Below are positions 48,776-57,056 of a stretch of 64,000 nucleotides of DNA, piece after piece. The translations under genes and the position numbers were made by a program. The stretch's first letter is position 1; each line of letters opens with the position of its first letter. The notes under the pieces were generated by a model. That model was not told where the DNA came from. It saw only the letters and a program-made list of their open reading frames with translations, and made no database searches. The stretch comes from an uncultured Maribacter sp. (GTDB lineage Bacteria; Bacteroidota; Bacteroidia; Flavobacteriales; Flavobacteriaceae): contig CANMKG010000004.1 of assembly GCA_947498505.1 (NCBI GenBank), forward strand, positions 1 to 64,000, read 5' to 3'.

Positions 48776-50251
48776 ATGGAAATAAATGGACAATTAAAAA
48801 AAAAGGTAATGTATCTTATTTTCTTAATCTTAGTTGTTGCCTGTGGTGAAAAAAAGGAAAACAAAGAAGTAAAGCAAACCGTTGCAAAGCCTAATATTGT
48901 ATATCTGCTGGCTGATGATTTAGGGTATGGGGATTTAAGTAGTTATGGACAAACAAAATTTAAAACTCCGAATATAGATGCCTTGGCAACTAGAGGAATA
49001 AAATTCACACAGCATTATAGCGGTTCATCTGTATGTGCTCCATCGAGATCCTCATTAATGACTGGGCAGCATACAGGACATACGCCAATACGGGGAAATA
49101 AAGAAGTTCCGGAGGAGGGGCAAGCCCCTTTAGCTTCAGAAGCTTTTACGATAGCGGAAATGTTGAAAAAAGCGGGTTATACTACGGGTGGATTTGGTAA
49201 ATGGGGATTAGGATATCCTGGTTCTGAGGGAGATACTTACAATCAGGGATTTGATGAGTTTTTTGGATACAATTGTCAAAGGTTGGCGCATAGGTATTAT
49301 CCTCCCTTTTTAAGACATAATAAAGAAAAAGTGATTTTAGAAGGTAATGATTGGACAAATAAAGAAGTTTATGCTCCAGACCTTATTCAAGAAAAAACAT
49401 TAGAGTTCATTGAAGAAAATAAAGAAAAACCTTTTTTCGCTTTTGTTCCTTTTATTATGCCGCACGCAGAGTTAATATCACCGAAAGACTCTATACTTCA
49501 AAAGTTTTTAGGAAAGTACGAAGAGACACCTTACACTGAAGATAACCCATTTACCTCTGATTACGGAGAACATATTGTACATCAAGAATATTGTCCGCAG
49601 GAAACACCTAATGCTGTTTTTGCCTCCATGGTATATCGTATGGATGTTTATGTTGGACAAATAATAGCAAAATTAGAAGAGTTAGGACTTGCCGAAAACA
49701 CCATTGTAATGTTTGCTAGTGATAATGGTCCTCATGAAGAAGGAGGTGCAAATCCCGAATATTTTAATAGTTCTGGAGGATTACGAGGCACTAAAAGAGA
49801 TTTGTACGAAGGAGGCATTCGTTCCCCTTTTATGGTAGTTTGGCCAAATAAAATTAAACCTAATACAAAATCCAGTCATGTATCTGCTTTTTGGGATGTT
49901 ATGCCAACATTGGCGGAGATTACAAAAATGGAAACACCAACAGATATAGACGGAATATCATTTTTACCAACGTTACTTGGAGAAAACGAAAAACAAAAGA
50001 AGCATGATTATTTATATTGGGAGTTTCATGAATTAGGAGGGCGTGTTGCCGTACGAAAAGGAGATTGGAAAGGAGTTGTATACAATGCTAACAATCAAAA
50101 AGAGAATAAGACATTAGAATTGTATAACTTAATTGAAGACCCAACCGAGTCCAACAATATAGCAGACCAGCATTCTGAAATTGTTGATGAATTGGCGCAG
50201 ATAATGAAAGATGCTCATGAGGATTCAGAACTGTTTCCTTCCATGAATTAA
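48776..50251 (+). CDS. S1-family sulfatase (arylsulfatase A-like), lipoprotein
   Basis: The 491-residue protein has a leader ending at VVAC (Cys23), Asp47-Asp48 (LLADDLGYGDLS), and the formylglycine signature C-A-P-S-R at Cys87-Arg91, followed by SSLMTGQHTGH. FASDNGPHEEGG near 315 supplies the second metal ligands. It resembles the arylsulfatase A-like S1 group. A start at ATG 48809 is also possible and would keep a shorter signal. It has its own transcript, set between terminators at 48541 and 50273. Confidence 0.92.
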   Translation: MEINGQLKKKVMYLIFLILVVACGEKKENKEVKQTVAKPNIVYLLADDLGYGDLSSYGQTKFKTPNIDALATRGIKFTQHYSGSSVCAPSRSSLMTGQHTGHTPIRGNKEVPEEGQAPLASEAFTIAEMLKKAGYTTGGFGKWGLGYPGSEGDTYNQGFDEFFGYNCQRLAHRYYPPFLRHNKEKVILEGNDWTNKEVYAPDLIQEKTLEFIEENKEKPFFAFVPFIMPHAELISPKDSILQKFLGKYEETPYTEDNPFTSDYGEHIVHQEYCPQETPNAVFASMVYRMDVYVGQIIAKLEELGLAENTIVMFASDNGPHEEGGANPEYFNSSGGLRGTKRDLYEGGIRSPFMVVWPNKIKPNTKSSHVSAFWDVMPTLAEITKMETPTDIDGISFLPTLLGENEKQKKHDYLYWEFHELGGRVAVRKGDWKGVVYNANNQKENKTLELYNLIEDPTESNNIADQHSEIVDELAQIMKDAHEDSELFPSMN

Positions 50252-50272
50252 ATGCAAAGTTTAAAAGTAGCT

Positions 50273-50310
50273 AACCCTTATAAATCGTAAAATTTGATAA
50301 GGGTTTTTTA
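50273..50310 (+). terminator. terminator after the third sulfatase
   Basis: AACCCTTAT (50273-50281) and ATAAGGGTT (50297-50305) form a 9-bp stem followed by a T-run. It is convergent with the SDR gene. Confidence 0.8.
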
Positions 50311-50331
50311 AAATACTTAGGTTAACATTAC

Positions 50332-51114
50332 TTATTCTAAGATATGTCCGCCAGAATGGTTAATCATAGTGCCTGTCATGTATCCTGCTAAATCTGAAGC
50401 TGCAAGAACAATGACTTTTGCTGTTTCATGTGTTGACGGTAAACGTTTCAAAGCTGTTTTTTGTTGCTCTATAAATCCTTGCATTTCGTCCCTGTTCATT
50501 CCCATGTTTGCCCCCATGGTGGTAAAGGTATAGTCTATGGTGGGAGAATCTGGCATTGCCTCAGAACGTACTCCAATAACACGCACTCCTTCAGAACCCC
50601 ATTCGCTTGCAAGACTTTTTACCAAACCTTCCGTAGCTGCATGTGAAGCTGTAAGTGCAGGACTCCATGGGGAACCAACTTTTGCTAAAGTAGACGTAAT
50701 GAAAATGATAACACCTTTTTTTTGTTTAGACATTAGGGGAAATGCGGCTTTTGCCGTAACAAATTGATTTGCTGTGGTTGTTTTTAGAGGAATTAAGAAT
50801 TGATCTAAACTAACATCAATAGCTGGTTTTCCGTGATTATATGCTGCGGGATTAGATGCGCTAAGATTAATGACAATGTCTACAGAAATGTTTTCACGAT
50901 CAAACCATGAGAAATATCTGTTAACTTCATCTTCATCTAAAGTATCAACCTTTCTAATTTCACCTAAATCGGAAGATTCAATATCATCTACCTTAATATC
51001 TGAAAGGTAAATATTTGCTCCGCTCATTTTAAAAGCATGTGCTACTTGTTTACCTAAAGCACCTTTGGCTCCAAAGACGAGCGCATTTTTGTTTTCTAAT
51101 AATTTGTTTTTCAT
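50332..51114 (-). CDS. short-chain dehydrogenase/reductase family protein lacking the YxxxK motif
   Basis: The 260-residue protein has a Rossmann-fold N-terminus (LVFGAKGALGKQVA) and normal SDR length. At the catalytic position, where SDRs have Y-x-x-x-K, the sequence reads A-L-T-A-S-H-A (near residue 155-165), so the tyrosine and lysine are replaced by leucine and histidine. I checked this against the DNA. The Ser region is present (ITSTLAKVGS). It may bind a nucleotide without standard reduction, or use different chemistry. It is divergent from the HxlR regulator at 51224, whose operators lie between them. Confidence 0.85.
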   Translation of the reverse strand: MKNKLLENKNALVFGAKGALGKQVAHAFKMSGANIYLSDIKVDDIESSDLGEIRKVDTLDEDEVNRYFSWFDRENISVDIVINLSASNPAAYNHGKPAIDVSLDQFLIPLKTTTANQFVTAKAAFPLMSKQKKGVIIFITSTLAKVGSPWSPALTASHAATEGLVKSLASEWGSEGVRVIGVRSEAMPDSPTIDYTFTTMGANMGMNRDEMQGFIEQQKTALKRLPSTHETAKVIVLAASDLAGYMTGTMINHSGGHILE

Positions 51115-51148
51115 TTTTTAATATCTATGATTATTGTACATTTAACTG

Positions 51149-51163
51149 GTTGCAAAAAACAAC
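51149..51163 (+). promoter_or_regulatory. candidate HxlR operator A1
   Basis: GTTGCAAAAAACAAC is a palindrome of the form GTTG-N7-CAAC between the SDR gene and the first HxlR gene. Confidence 0.55.
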
Positions 51164-51183
51164 TGGATAAATATATAAAACTA

Positions 51184-51198
51184 ATTGTATTTTGCAAC
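51184..51198 (-). promoter_or_regulatory. candidate HxlR operator A2
   Basis: ATTGTATTTTGCAAC on the plus strand differs at 2 of 15 positions from the complement of site A1, so it lies in the opposite orientation. It ends 25 bp before the ATG of the first HxlR gene (51224). Confidence 0.55.
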
Positions 51199-51223
51199 TG
51201 GTTTTAAAATAAAATTAGGTAAT

Positions 51224-51649
51224 ATGAAAAATTCTAAGTCACATTGTCCTATTAATCAAGCTTTAGAGGTGTTTGGAGATAAGTGGACTTTATTGATAAT
51301 TAGGGATATTATGTTTGATGGAAAACGATATTTTAGAGAAATGTTGGGTTCAGATGAGAAAATAGCTAGCAATATTCTAACGGATAGGTTGAATAAATTA
51401 GAAGAATTTGGAATTTTAGTTAAAACTAAAGATCCAAATCACAAGCAAAAAAATATTTACAGTCTAACCAAAAAAGGAATAGATCTTATGCCTGTAATGA
51501 TTGAGGTTGCCAATTGGAGTACCAAGCACCGAGAGGTATCTGATAAGGATAAAATTCATGTGAAAGAGCTTGTAGCTGGTGGACAAAAGTTGCAGGATAA
51601 AATGCAGACTGCATTAAAGGAAGAATTAAAGTTGGTTTCTAAAGAATAA
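51224..51649 (+). CDS. HxlR-family transcriptional regulator, copy 1
   Basis: I use ATG 51224 (MKNSKSHCPINQALE) because the longer frame from 51185 would run through operator A2. The 141-residue protein has the HxlR-type winged helix. The N-terminal Cys-Pro (HCPINQALEVFGDKWTLLIIRDIMFDGKRYF) is a typical redox-sensing position in this family. The ILTDRLNKLEEFGIL region is the DNA-recognition part. It is divergent from an SDR gene, the usual arrangement for HxlR regulators of redox or quinone/aldehyde detoxification genes. Confidence 0.9.
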   Translation: MKNSKSHCPINQALEVFGDKWTLLIIRDIMFDGKRYFREMLGSDEKIASNILTDRLNKLEEFGILVKTKDPNHKQKNIYSLTKKGIDLMPVMIEVANWSTKHREVSDKDKIHVKELVAGGQKLQDKMQTALKEELKLVSKE

Positions 51650-51676
51650 AACTACAGCCGTGGAGTCCGTAGTTTT
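51648..51676. terminator. terminator between HxlR copy 1 and the SnoaL-like gene
   Basis: AAAACTAC and GTAGTTTT pair around a 13-base loop with T-runs on both strands. It begins in the stop codon of the HxlR gene, and the neighbouring gene converges on it. Confidence 0.7.
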
Positions 51677-51692
51677 ATTCTAAATGTTAATT

Positions 51693-52049
51693 TCAAATTT
51701 CGGGAAATAGTCTGGTATCAAAATAGAAACGTTGCTGAGTAATTTTCCCATTTTCTACGTTAAAAACTTCGCAGCAAGGTATTTCCGCCTGTACCGGATT
51801 TACCACTTTTAGTAGAGATAAATGTGTAACAGCATCTTCAGAAACAATTAGATCCTGTGTTTCTACAGCAAATTCCATTTCAAAAGCCATTAGCTTTTCA
51901 AAATACTCTTCAGGATTATTAGTAGAAAACATTGGGCCAATGTATTTGTGGTTATCTGCCATGAAACTTTTGGCTTCAGTAAAATCTCCCTTGTTAATCG
52001 CAGCAAAAAAGCCTTCAACGGCTAGTTGCGATTGTTTTGTATGATTCAT
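51693..52049 (-). CDS. SnoaL/NTF2-like protein
   Basis: This 118-residue protein has the NTF2-like cone fold pattern: an N-terminal helix (LAVEGFFAAINKGDFTEAKSF) followed by YIGPMF and a C-terminal FNVENGKITQQRFYFD strand region. SnoaL-like proteins include small cyclases and isomerases as well as ligand-binding proteins, so the reaction is unknown. It is divergent from the second HxlR gene, with two operator-like palindromes between them. Confidence 0.75.
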   Translation of the reverse strand: MNHTKQSQLAVEGFFAAINKGDFTEAKSFMADNHKYIGPMFSTNNPEEYFEKLMAFEMEFAVETQDLIVSEDAVTHLSLLKVVNPVQAEIPCCEVFNVENGKITQQRFYFDTRLFPEI

Positions 52050-52080
52050 TTTTTATAAAATTAAATTAGTAATTTCGATA

Positions 52081-52095
52081 CTTGTAAAAAGCAAG
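52081..52095 (+). promoter_or_regulatory. candidate HxlR operator B1
   Basis: CTTGTAAAAAGCAAG is a palindrome of the form CTTG-N7-CAAG, 31 bp beyond the start codon of the SnoaL-like gene. Confidence 0.55.
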
Positions 52096-52116
52096 TAATG
52101 CAAATATATTTATTCA

Positions 52117-52131
52117 CTTGCAAAAAACAAG
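52117..52131 (+). promoter_or_regulatory. candidate HxlR operator B2, next to the start codon
   Basis: CTTGCAAAAAACAAG lies within CACTTGCAAAAAACAAGTG (52115-52133), a palindrome that ends 4 bp before the ATG of HxlR copy 2 (52138), which suggests autoregulation. It differs from site A1 (GTTG...CAAC) only at the outer symmetric pair. Confidence 0.6.
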
Positions 52132-52137
52132 TGTTTC

Positions 52138-52575
52138 ATGAAAAAAAATGAAAAACGTTCTGAATGCCCCATAAGTAGGTCTTTGGATTTGTTTGGAGAT
52201 AAATGGTCTTTATTAATAATTAGGGATATTGTTTTTAAGGGCTATCGGTTTTATAATCAATTTTTAGATGCAGGAGAGGGTATAGCAACTAATGTACTGT
52301 CAGATAGGTTGAAGAAGTTAGAATTGTACGGCTTTGTAATCAGTAAAAAATACGAGAAACAAAAAACAAAAAAAGTATACCAGTTAACGGAAGAAGGAAT
52401 AGGCTTAATACCTATTTTACTGGAAATGATGGCTTGGGGATTTAAATATGATGACACACTACTTATTCCTGATGATAGAGTAGGTATTGTTGATAGAATA
52501 TGGAATGATAGGGAAGCTTTTTTGGAAGAAGTGATTACTTCATTAAGGAATTTTGATAGTAAAAACTTCTGTTGA
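52138..52575 (+). CDS. HxlR-family transcriptional regulator, copy 2
   Basis: The 145-residue protein is a paralogue of copy 1, with the same ECPISRSLDLFGDKWSLLIIRDIV start (Cys-Pro) and a DNA-binding winged helix containing TNVLSDRLKKLELYGFV. The adjacent palindromes at 52081 and 52117 differ from those of copy 1 by one symmetric base pair, so the two regulators may have diverged in DNA specificity. Its 3' end runs into the rsgA region. Confidence 0.9.
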   Translation: MKKNEKRSECPISRSLDLFGDKWSLLIIRDIVFKGYRFYNQFLDAGEGIATNVLSDRLKKLELYGFVISKKYEKQKTKKVYQLTEEGIGLIPILLEMMAWGFKYDDTLLIPDDRVGIVDRIWNDREAFLEEVITSLRNFDSKNFC

Positions 52576-52592
52576 ATAGTGTAGATATAAAT

Positions 52593-53663
52593 ATGAACAA
52601 ATTAAAACAATTGGGGTTTAATGAAACCCTAGAAAAAGCTAGAGCAGAACAAAATCTGACTTCATTTGAGGTAGGTAGAATTATATTAGAGCATAAAGAA
52701 AGGTATGTTATAAAGACTCCCGAAAAAGAATTTGAAGCAGAACTTATTGGTAATTTAAGATTTACAGCAGAAAACAGATATGATTTTCCCGCAATTGGAG
52801 ATTGGGTAGCTTTTTCGGAATATGATGATGATAAGGCACTTATTCACTCTATTTACCCAAGAAGCTCAATAATTGAAAGACAAGCCGTTGGCAAAGTGGG
52901 GCAGGTGCAAATTATAGCAACAAATGTTGATTACGGTTTAATTGTACAAGCGGTTGATAGGGATTTTAATCTCAACAGAATGGAGCGTTACCTAACCATT
53001 TGTAATGCATCTAATATTGAGCCAATTGTAGTGTTGAGCAAAATAGATTTGATTACAGAATTTGAGTTAGAATCTATTCTAATCAAAATTAAAGAGCGTA
53101 TAAAGGACGTTTTAATAGTGCGTATTAGCAATCAGAATAAAAAGCAGTATCAAGAACTTAAAACGCGTATTCTAGTAGGGAAAACCTATTGCTTATTGGG
53201 CTCTTCAGGGGTTGGTAAATCTACACTTATTAATGGGCTTTCTGGTAAATTGCTAATGAAAACAAACAAAATAAGTGATAGTGTAAATAAAGGAAAACAT
53301 ACAACTAGTCATCGAGAATTAATTGTTTTGGATAATGGAGGAATTATTATTGATAATCCTGGAATGCGAGAAATAGGAATAACGGATAGAACTGGTGGTG
53401 TAGAAACTACATTTGAATCTATTTTAGAGTATGCTGAAAACTGTAGATTTAAAAATTGTACCCATACTAAAGAAAAAGGCTGTGGTATTTTAAAAGCTAT
53501 AGAAAATGGGCATATTAATGAAGATGCCTATGCTAATTTTCTAAAAATGGAGAAAGAAAAAAAATATTTTGAATCCAGTGAAATGGAATTAAAAAAGAAA
53601 GATAAAGATTTAGGTAAAACCATCAAGAAGTTTAAAAAACAACGAAAGAATAATAAATATTAG
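52593..53663 (+). CDS. rsgA: ribosome small-subunit-dependent GTPase A
   Basis: RsgA is a circularly permuted GTPase that helps 30S maturation. The OB-fold N-terminus is followed by G4 (VVLSKIDL), G1 (GSSGVGKST) and G3 (DNPGMRE), in that permuted order, and a C-terminal zinc knuckle (CRFKNCTHTKEKGC). I prefer ATG 52593 to the TTG at 52572. The first residues of the longer version have no family support, and the TTG overlaps the HxlR stop. A lysine-rich tail ends the protein. At about 356 residues it is longer than the usual 290-310, mainly at the N-terminus and tail. Confidence 0.92.
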   Translation: MNKLKQLGFNETLEKARAEQNLTSFEVGRIILEHKERYVIKTPEKEFEAELIGNLRFTAENRYDFPAIGDWVAFSEYDDDKALIHSIYPRSSIIERQAVGKVGQVQIIATNVDYGLIVQAVDRDFNLNRMERYLTICNASNIEPIVVLSKIDLITEFELESILIKIKERIKDVLIVRISNQNKKQYQELKTRILVGKTYCLLGSSGVGKSTLINGLSGKLLMKTNKISDSVNKGKHTTSHRELIVLDNGGIIIDNPGMREIGITDRTGGVETTFESILEYAENCRFKNCTHTKEKGCGILKAIENGHINEDAYANFLKMEKEKKYFESSEMELKKKDKDLGKTIKKFKKQRKNNKY

Positions 53664-53687
53664 AAATAGTATATCCCATTACAATGT

Positions 53688-54434
53688 ATGATGAAAATAT
53701 TTGATTCTCACTTCCATATAATTAATCCTAATTTTCCTTTAGTAGAAAATAATGGGTACTTACCAGCCAATTTTACAATTAACAACTACTTAGAAAAAGT
53801 TGAGAATTTTGGAATAGTTGGCGGGGCAATAGTTTCTGGGTCATTCCAAAAATTTGATCAAGAATATTTGTTAAATGCACTTGGTAAATTGGGTGAAAAT
53901 TATTTTGGAGTCGCAAACATTCCAATAGATATGGAGAATCAAAAATTAGAAAAATTAAATCAATGTAATATACGAGCAGTAAGATTTAATCTAAAAAGGG
54001 GAGGTTCTGAAAGTCTAAAAAATATGATTGCACTATCAAATAAATTGTATGATAGGTTTGAATGGCATACCGAGTTATATGTAGATAGTAAGAATTTAAA
54101 TCAACTGAAAACCATCCTTAAAAATATTCCTAAGTTTTCGATAGACCATTTAGGGCTTTCAAAAGAAGGACTTAAAGATTTGTATTATTGGGTAGAAAAA
54201 GGGACAAAAGTAAAGGCTACAGGGTTTGGGCGTATAAACTTTAATCCAATTAAAATAATGAGGAAAGTTTATGAAATAAACCCTGATTCCTTAATGTTTG
54301 GTACCGACTTACCCTCAACACGGGCAGAAGTTCCGTTTTCCTATGCGCATTTGGAAATGATTAAGGATAACTTTTCCACAGAAGAGCAAGAAAAAATACT
54401 ATTTAAAAATGCAACTGATTGGTATTCTGCATAG
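53688..54434 (+). CDS. amidohydrolase family (TIM-barrel) protein
   Basis: The 248-residue protein has the metal-dependent hydrolase start FDSHFHI, where His-x-His supplies two metal ligands. A histidine in EWHTELYVDS near residue 125, SIDHLGLS near 150, and FGTDLPST near 206 give the remaining ligands. It resembles the Amidohydro_2 group of lactonases and decarboxylases. The natural substrate is unknown. Two ATGs (53688 and 53691) are adjacent, and either could be used. The gene stands 24 bp after rsgA. Confidence 0.8.
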   Translation: MMKIFDSHFHIINPNFPLVENNGYLPANFTINNYLEKVENFGIVGGAIVSGSFQKFDQEYLLNALGKLGENYFGVANIPIDMENQKLEKLNQCNIRAVRFNLKRGGSESLKNMIALSNKLYDRFEWHTELYVDSKNLNQLKTILKNIPKFSIDHLGLSKEGLKDLYYWVEKGTKVKATGFGRINFNPIKIMRKVYEINPDSLMFGTDLPSTRAEVPFSYAHLEMIKDNFSTEEQEKILFKNATDWYSA

Positions 54435-54955
54435 AGGGTGTTAAAAAGTTAAAATAGCAAGAAGGAATTGATTGACTATGTGGTTGGATTATTAAATTCA
54501 ATTTATAACCATCTATTTAAATGTATTAGCGGCTACCCAGGGTATTATTAATAAATTACAATTGGGAGACCAAACTTACCTCGACTTAGTTTCATGGTTT
54601 TGACAATGAATTTAAACAGGTGTTTTTAAAATTTACAAAAGTATACTTCTCCGATGAATAACCAGTAATTTGGTAAAGTTTCATCTATAAATGACCTTTT
54701 AGATTTATGTTTTGAAGACAGAATTTATGTTAAAAATTTGCGAGTCTTATAATAATGTGTAATTTTGGTAAACCAAACTGGTTAACCAATTTAAGTTAAC
54801 ATGTACTTTAAGATTTCAACATGTGTCTTTATTTTATCTATAATAGCATACCTGCTTTTGTAAGCATGTTTTCAGTATCTAAGAGTTTACTGTATTGTTA
54901 AAAAAGTTGAAACTAGAATTATTATTACTGATATATAACCAACAAAATATATAAT
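54435..54955. other. 521-bp intergenic region with an operator for the alginate operon
   Basis: The region precedes the PL7 gene. It contains the 19-bp motif at 54770-54788 and nothing else that I can name. A 35-codon reading frame at about 54495-54602 (ending in ...QLGDQTYLDLVSWF) has no start codon and may be a decayed gene fragment, though I could not identify a parent. Confidence 0.6.
54766..54788 (+). promoter_or_regulatory. candidate FadR/GntR operator, site 1 (before the PL7 gene)
   Basis: The segment contains TGGTAAACCA (54766-54775) and TGGTTAACCA (54779-54788), 13 bp apart, and the shared 19-bp core AAACCAAACTGGTTAACCA (54770-54788). It lies about 170 bp upstream of the PL7 start. 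Confidence 0.7.
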
Positions 54956-57010
54956 ATGAACTTTAAAGTATTCAAGTCAGTTTTTGTCCATTATCTTTTA
55001 ATGCTGAGTGTCATTTTGTTGTTTAATTGCCGTGCGGAAAGCAAAAAACAAAGTTCTAATAGCAAAACAGAAAAGGAAGTACTAGCACTAAAGGCAAATG
55101 ATGTAATACCATTTTTTAAGCATTGGAATTTAATCTTAGGAGACGGTACTAATGTGGGTCAAGCAACTAACTACGAGAATAAAAACTTCTTTTATACTAA
55201 AACCGATACTAAAGGGGATTGGGTGGTATTTAAAAGCCCAAATGCAGGGAATACTCATGGGACCTCTAATAACACAAGAACCGAACTGGCTCAATTAAAA
55301 AAGTGGTTACCGATGACCAAAGCTAATATGAATGCTACACTTAAAGTAATGAATGTTTCAACTACAGGTGATGCTCGCGTTGCTTCAACGTATTCCGTGG
55401 TAGTTGGTCAGATTCACAGTGCCGATGGGCATGAAAACGAACCACTCAAAATATTTTATAAAAAATTTCCTAATCATAAAAAGGGTTCTGTCTTTTGGAA
55501 CTATGAAATAAATACCAAAGGTGATGATAATTCTAAAAGATGGGATTATTCTTATCCTATTTGGGGCTATGACTTTTCGGTAGTTGGTACTGATAAAAAT
55601 ACTTTCCCAGCTGAACCTGAAGATGGGATTGCTTTAGGAGAAGAGTTCAGTTATAAAGTTGAAATCAAGGATGGTATAATGAGTCTTACATTTACTAGCG
55701 AGGGACATGAGACCAAAACATTTACTAAAAATCTCATTTCCACAGAATACGGAGAACGTTCAAAAATTCCAAAACAAGTTCGTGAATTGTTTTTACCCAT
55801 AGGTCAAGATGGTTTGGAACGTGAGAACGCATACGCTAATGAAGGTCTTTTTTTTAAATTGGGGTGCTATAACCAAACAAACGGAAAAGACCCTAAAGTA
55901 AATAAGGTTTGGTGTTCTGGAGCCGAAATTCATGCAGGCGATATTCAAAAACAATATGCTGATGGCAATTATGCTGAGGTTTGGTTTAAAAAAGCAAATA
56001 TTACTATTAGTGATGATGCGATATCCAATGCTGGGTATTTTACAGCTAATGATGGTTTAAGTACAAAAACAGTTTACCCAAATGAGGTGATTCCTTTTAT
56101 GGATAAATTTAAAATATTGATGGGTGACGGAACAAATGAGGAAAACCTTATAAATTTTGAACATAAAGATTTTTTCTATACAGTTATTGATGGTACTAGA
56201 CGTTGGGTAGTTTATAAAACGCCAAATTCAGGTGTCACCTCGAAAAATTCTAGTAATACAAGAACAGAGTTACAAGAAAAAAGAGAATGGATTCCTGAAG
56301 AAGGAGGTAAACTAACGGGCACTTGTAAGGTAATGCAAGTATCTGTTTCTGGTGACGCCAGAGTTGCGGCTTCTTATGCAACTGTAGTTGGACAAATTCA
56401 TAGTGGAGAAGGGCATGAAAATGAACCTCTGAAAATATTTTACAAGAAGTTTCCAGGTCATAAAAAAGGGTCCGTTTTCTGGAATTATGAAATTAATACT
56501 GCAGGGAATGATAATTCTAAGAGATGGGATTTTTCTACCGCCGTTTGGGGGCATGATATGTCAGTTGTTGGAGCAAGTAAAAATGACTATCCAGATGAGC
56601 CAGAAGATGGCATAGAATTAGGTGAAGAATTCAGCTATGAAGTAAATGTATATAAGGGTATAATGTATCTTACTTTTAAAAGTGATAATCATGAAACGCA
56701 AACATTTACTAAAAATCTTATTTCATCCGAATATATAAAAAAAACTGACCTTCCCGAACAAGTAAGAAAACTATTCGTGCCTATAGGACAAGATGGAATT
56801 GAACGTGCCACTGCCTATGGTGGGGAATTAAATTACTTTAAACAAGGCGCTTATAACCAAACCAATGGTAAAAGCCCTGAAACAAATATGGTTTGGTGTA
56901 CTGGTGCGGAGATTTATGGAGGCGATATTGCGAAACAATTTGAAAATGGTTGTTACACCGAAGTATGGTTTAGAGAAGCAACTGTGGGGCCAGGTGTATC
57001 ACCTAAGTAA
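54956..57010 (+). CDS. alginate lyase with two PL7 domains, lipoprotein
   Basis: The 684-residue protein has a leader ending at LLFNC (Cys25), then two PL7 domains, residues about 48-350 and 376-680. Each has the three PL7 signatures: R-T-E-L (Arg108, Arg436), Q-I-H (152-154, 480-482) and F-K-x-G-x-Y-N-Q (301-307 and the equivalent near 630). PL7 enzymes cut alginate by beta-elimination. Both domains keep all the signature residues, so both may be active. The copies are strongly similar throughout, so this is an internal duplication. It opens the operon with the cupin and SDR genes. Confidence 0.93.
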   Translation: MNFKVFKSVFVHYLLMLSVILLFNCRAESKKQSSNSKTEKEVLALKANDVIPFFKHWNLILGDGTNVGQATNYENKNFFYTKTDTKGDWVVFKSPNAGNTHGTSNNTRTELAQLKKWLPMTKANMNATLKVMNVSTTGDARVASTYSVVVGQIHSADGHENEPLKIFYKKFPNHKKGSVFWNYEINTKGDDNSKRWDYSYPIWGYDFSVVGTDKNTFPAEPEDGIALGEEFSYKVEIKDGIMSLTFTSEGHETKTFTKNLISTEYGERSKIPKQVRELFLPIGQDGLERENAYANEGLFFKLGCYNQTNGKDPKVNKVWCSGAEIHAGDIQKQYADGNYAEVWFKKANITISDDAISNAGYFTANDGLSTKTVYPNEVIPFMDKFKILMGDGTNEENLINFEHKDFFYTVIDGTRRWVVYKTPNSGVTSKNSSNTRTELQEKREWIPEEGGKLTGTCKVMQVSVSGDARVAASYATVVGQIHSGEGHENEPLKIFYKKFPGHKKGSVFWNYEINTAGNDNSKRWDFSTAVWGHDMSVVGASKNDYPDEPEDGIELGEEFSYEVNVYKGIMYLTFKSDNHETQTFTKNLISSEYIKKTDLPEQVRKLFVPIGQDGIERATAYGGELNYFKQGAYNQTNGKSPETNMVWCTGAEIYGGDIAKQFENGCYTEVWFREATVGPGVSPK

Positions 57011-57056
57011 ATCGAACAGAGAGGCACATTTAATAACCAATTAATAATAATATCAT

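Noticed and set aside
50461-50767. plus-strand reading frames opposite the SDR gene
   Set aside because: Both overlap the SDR coding region in antisense and have no known motif.
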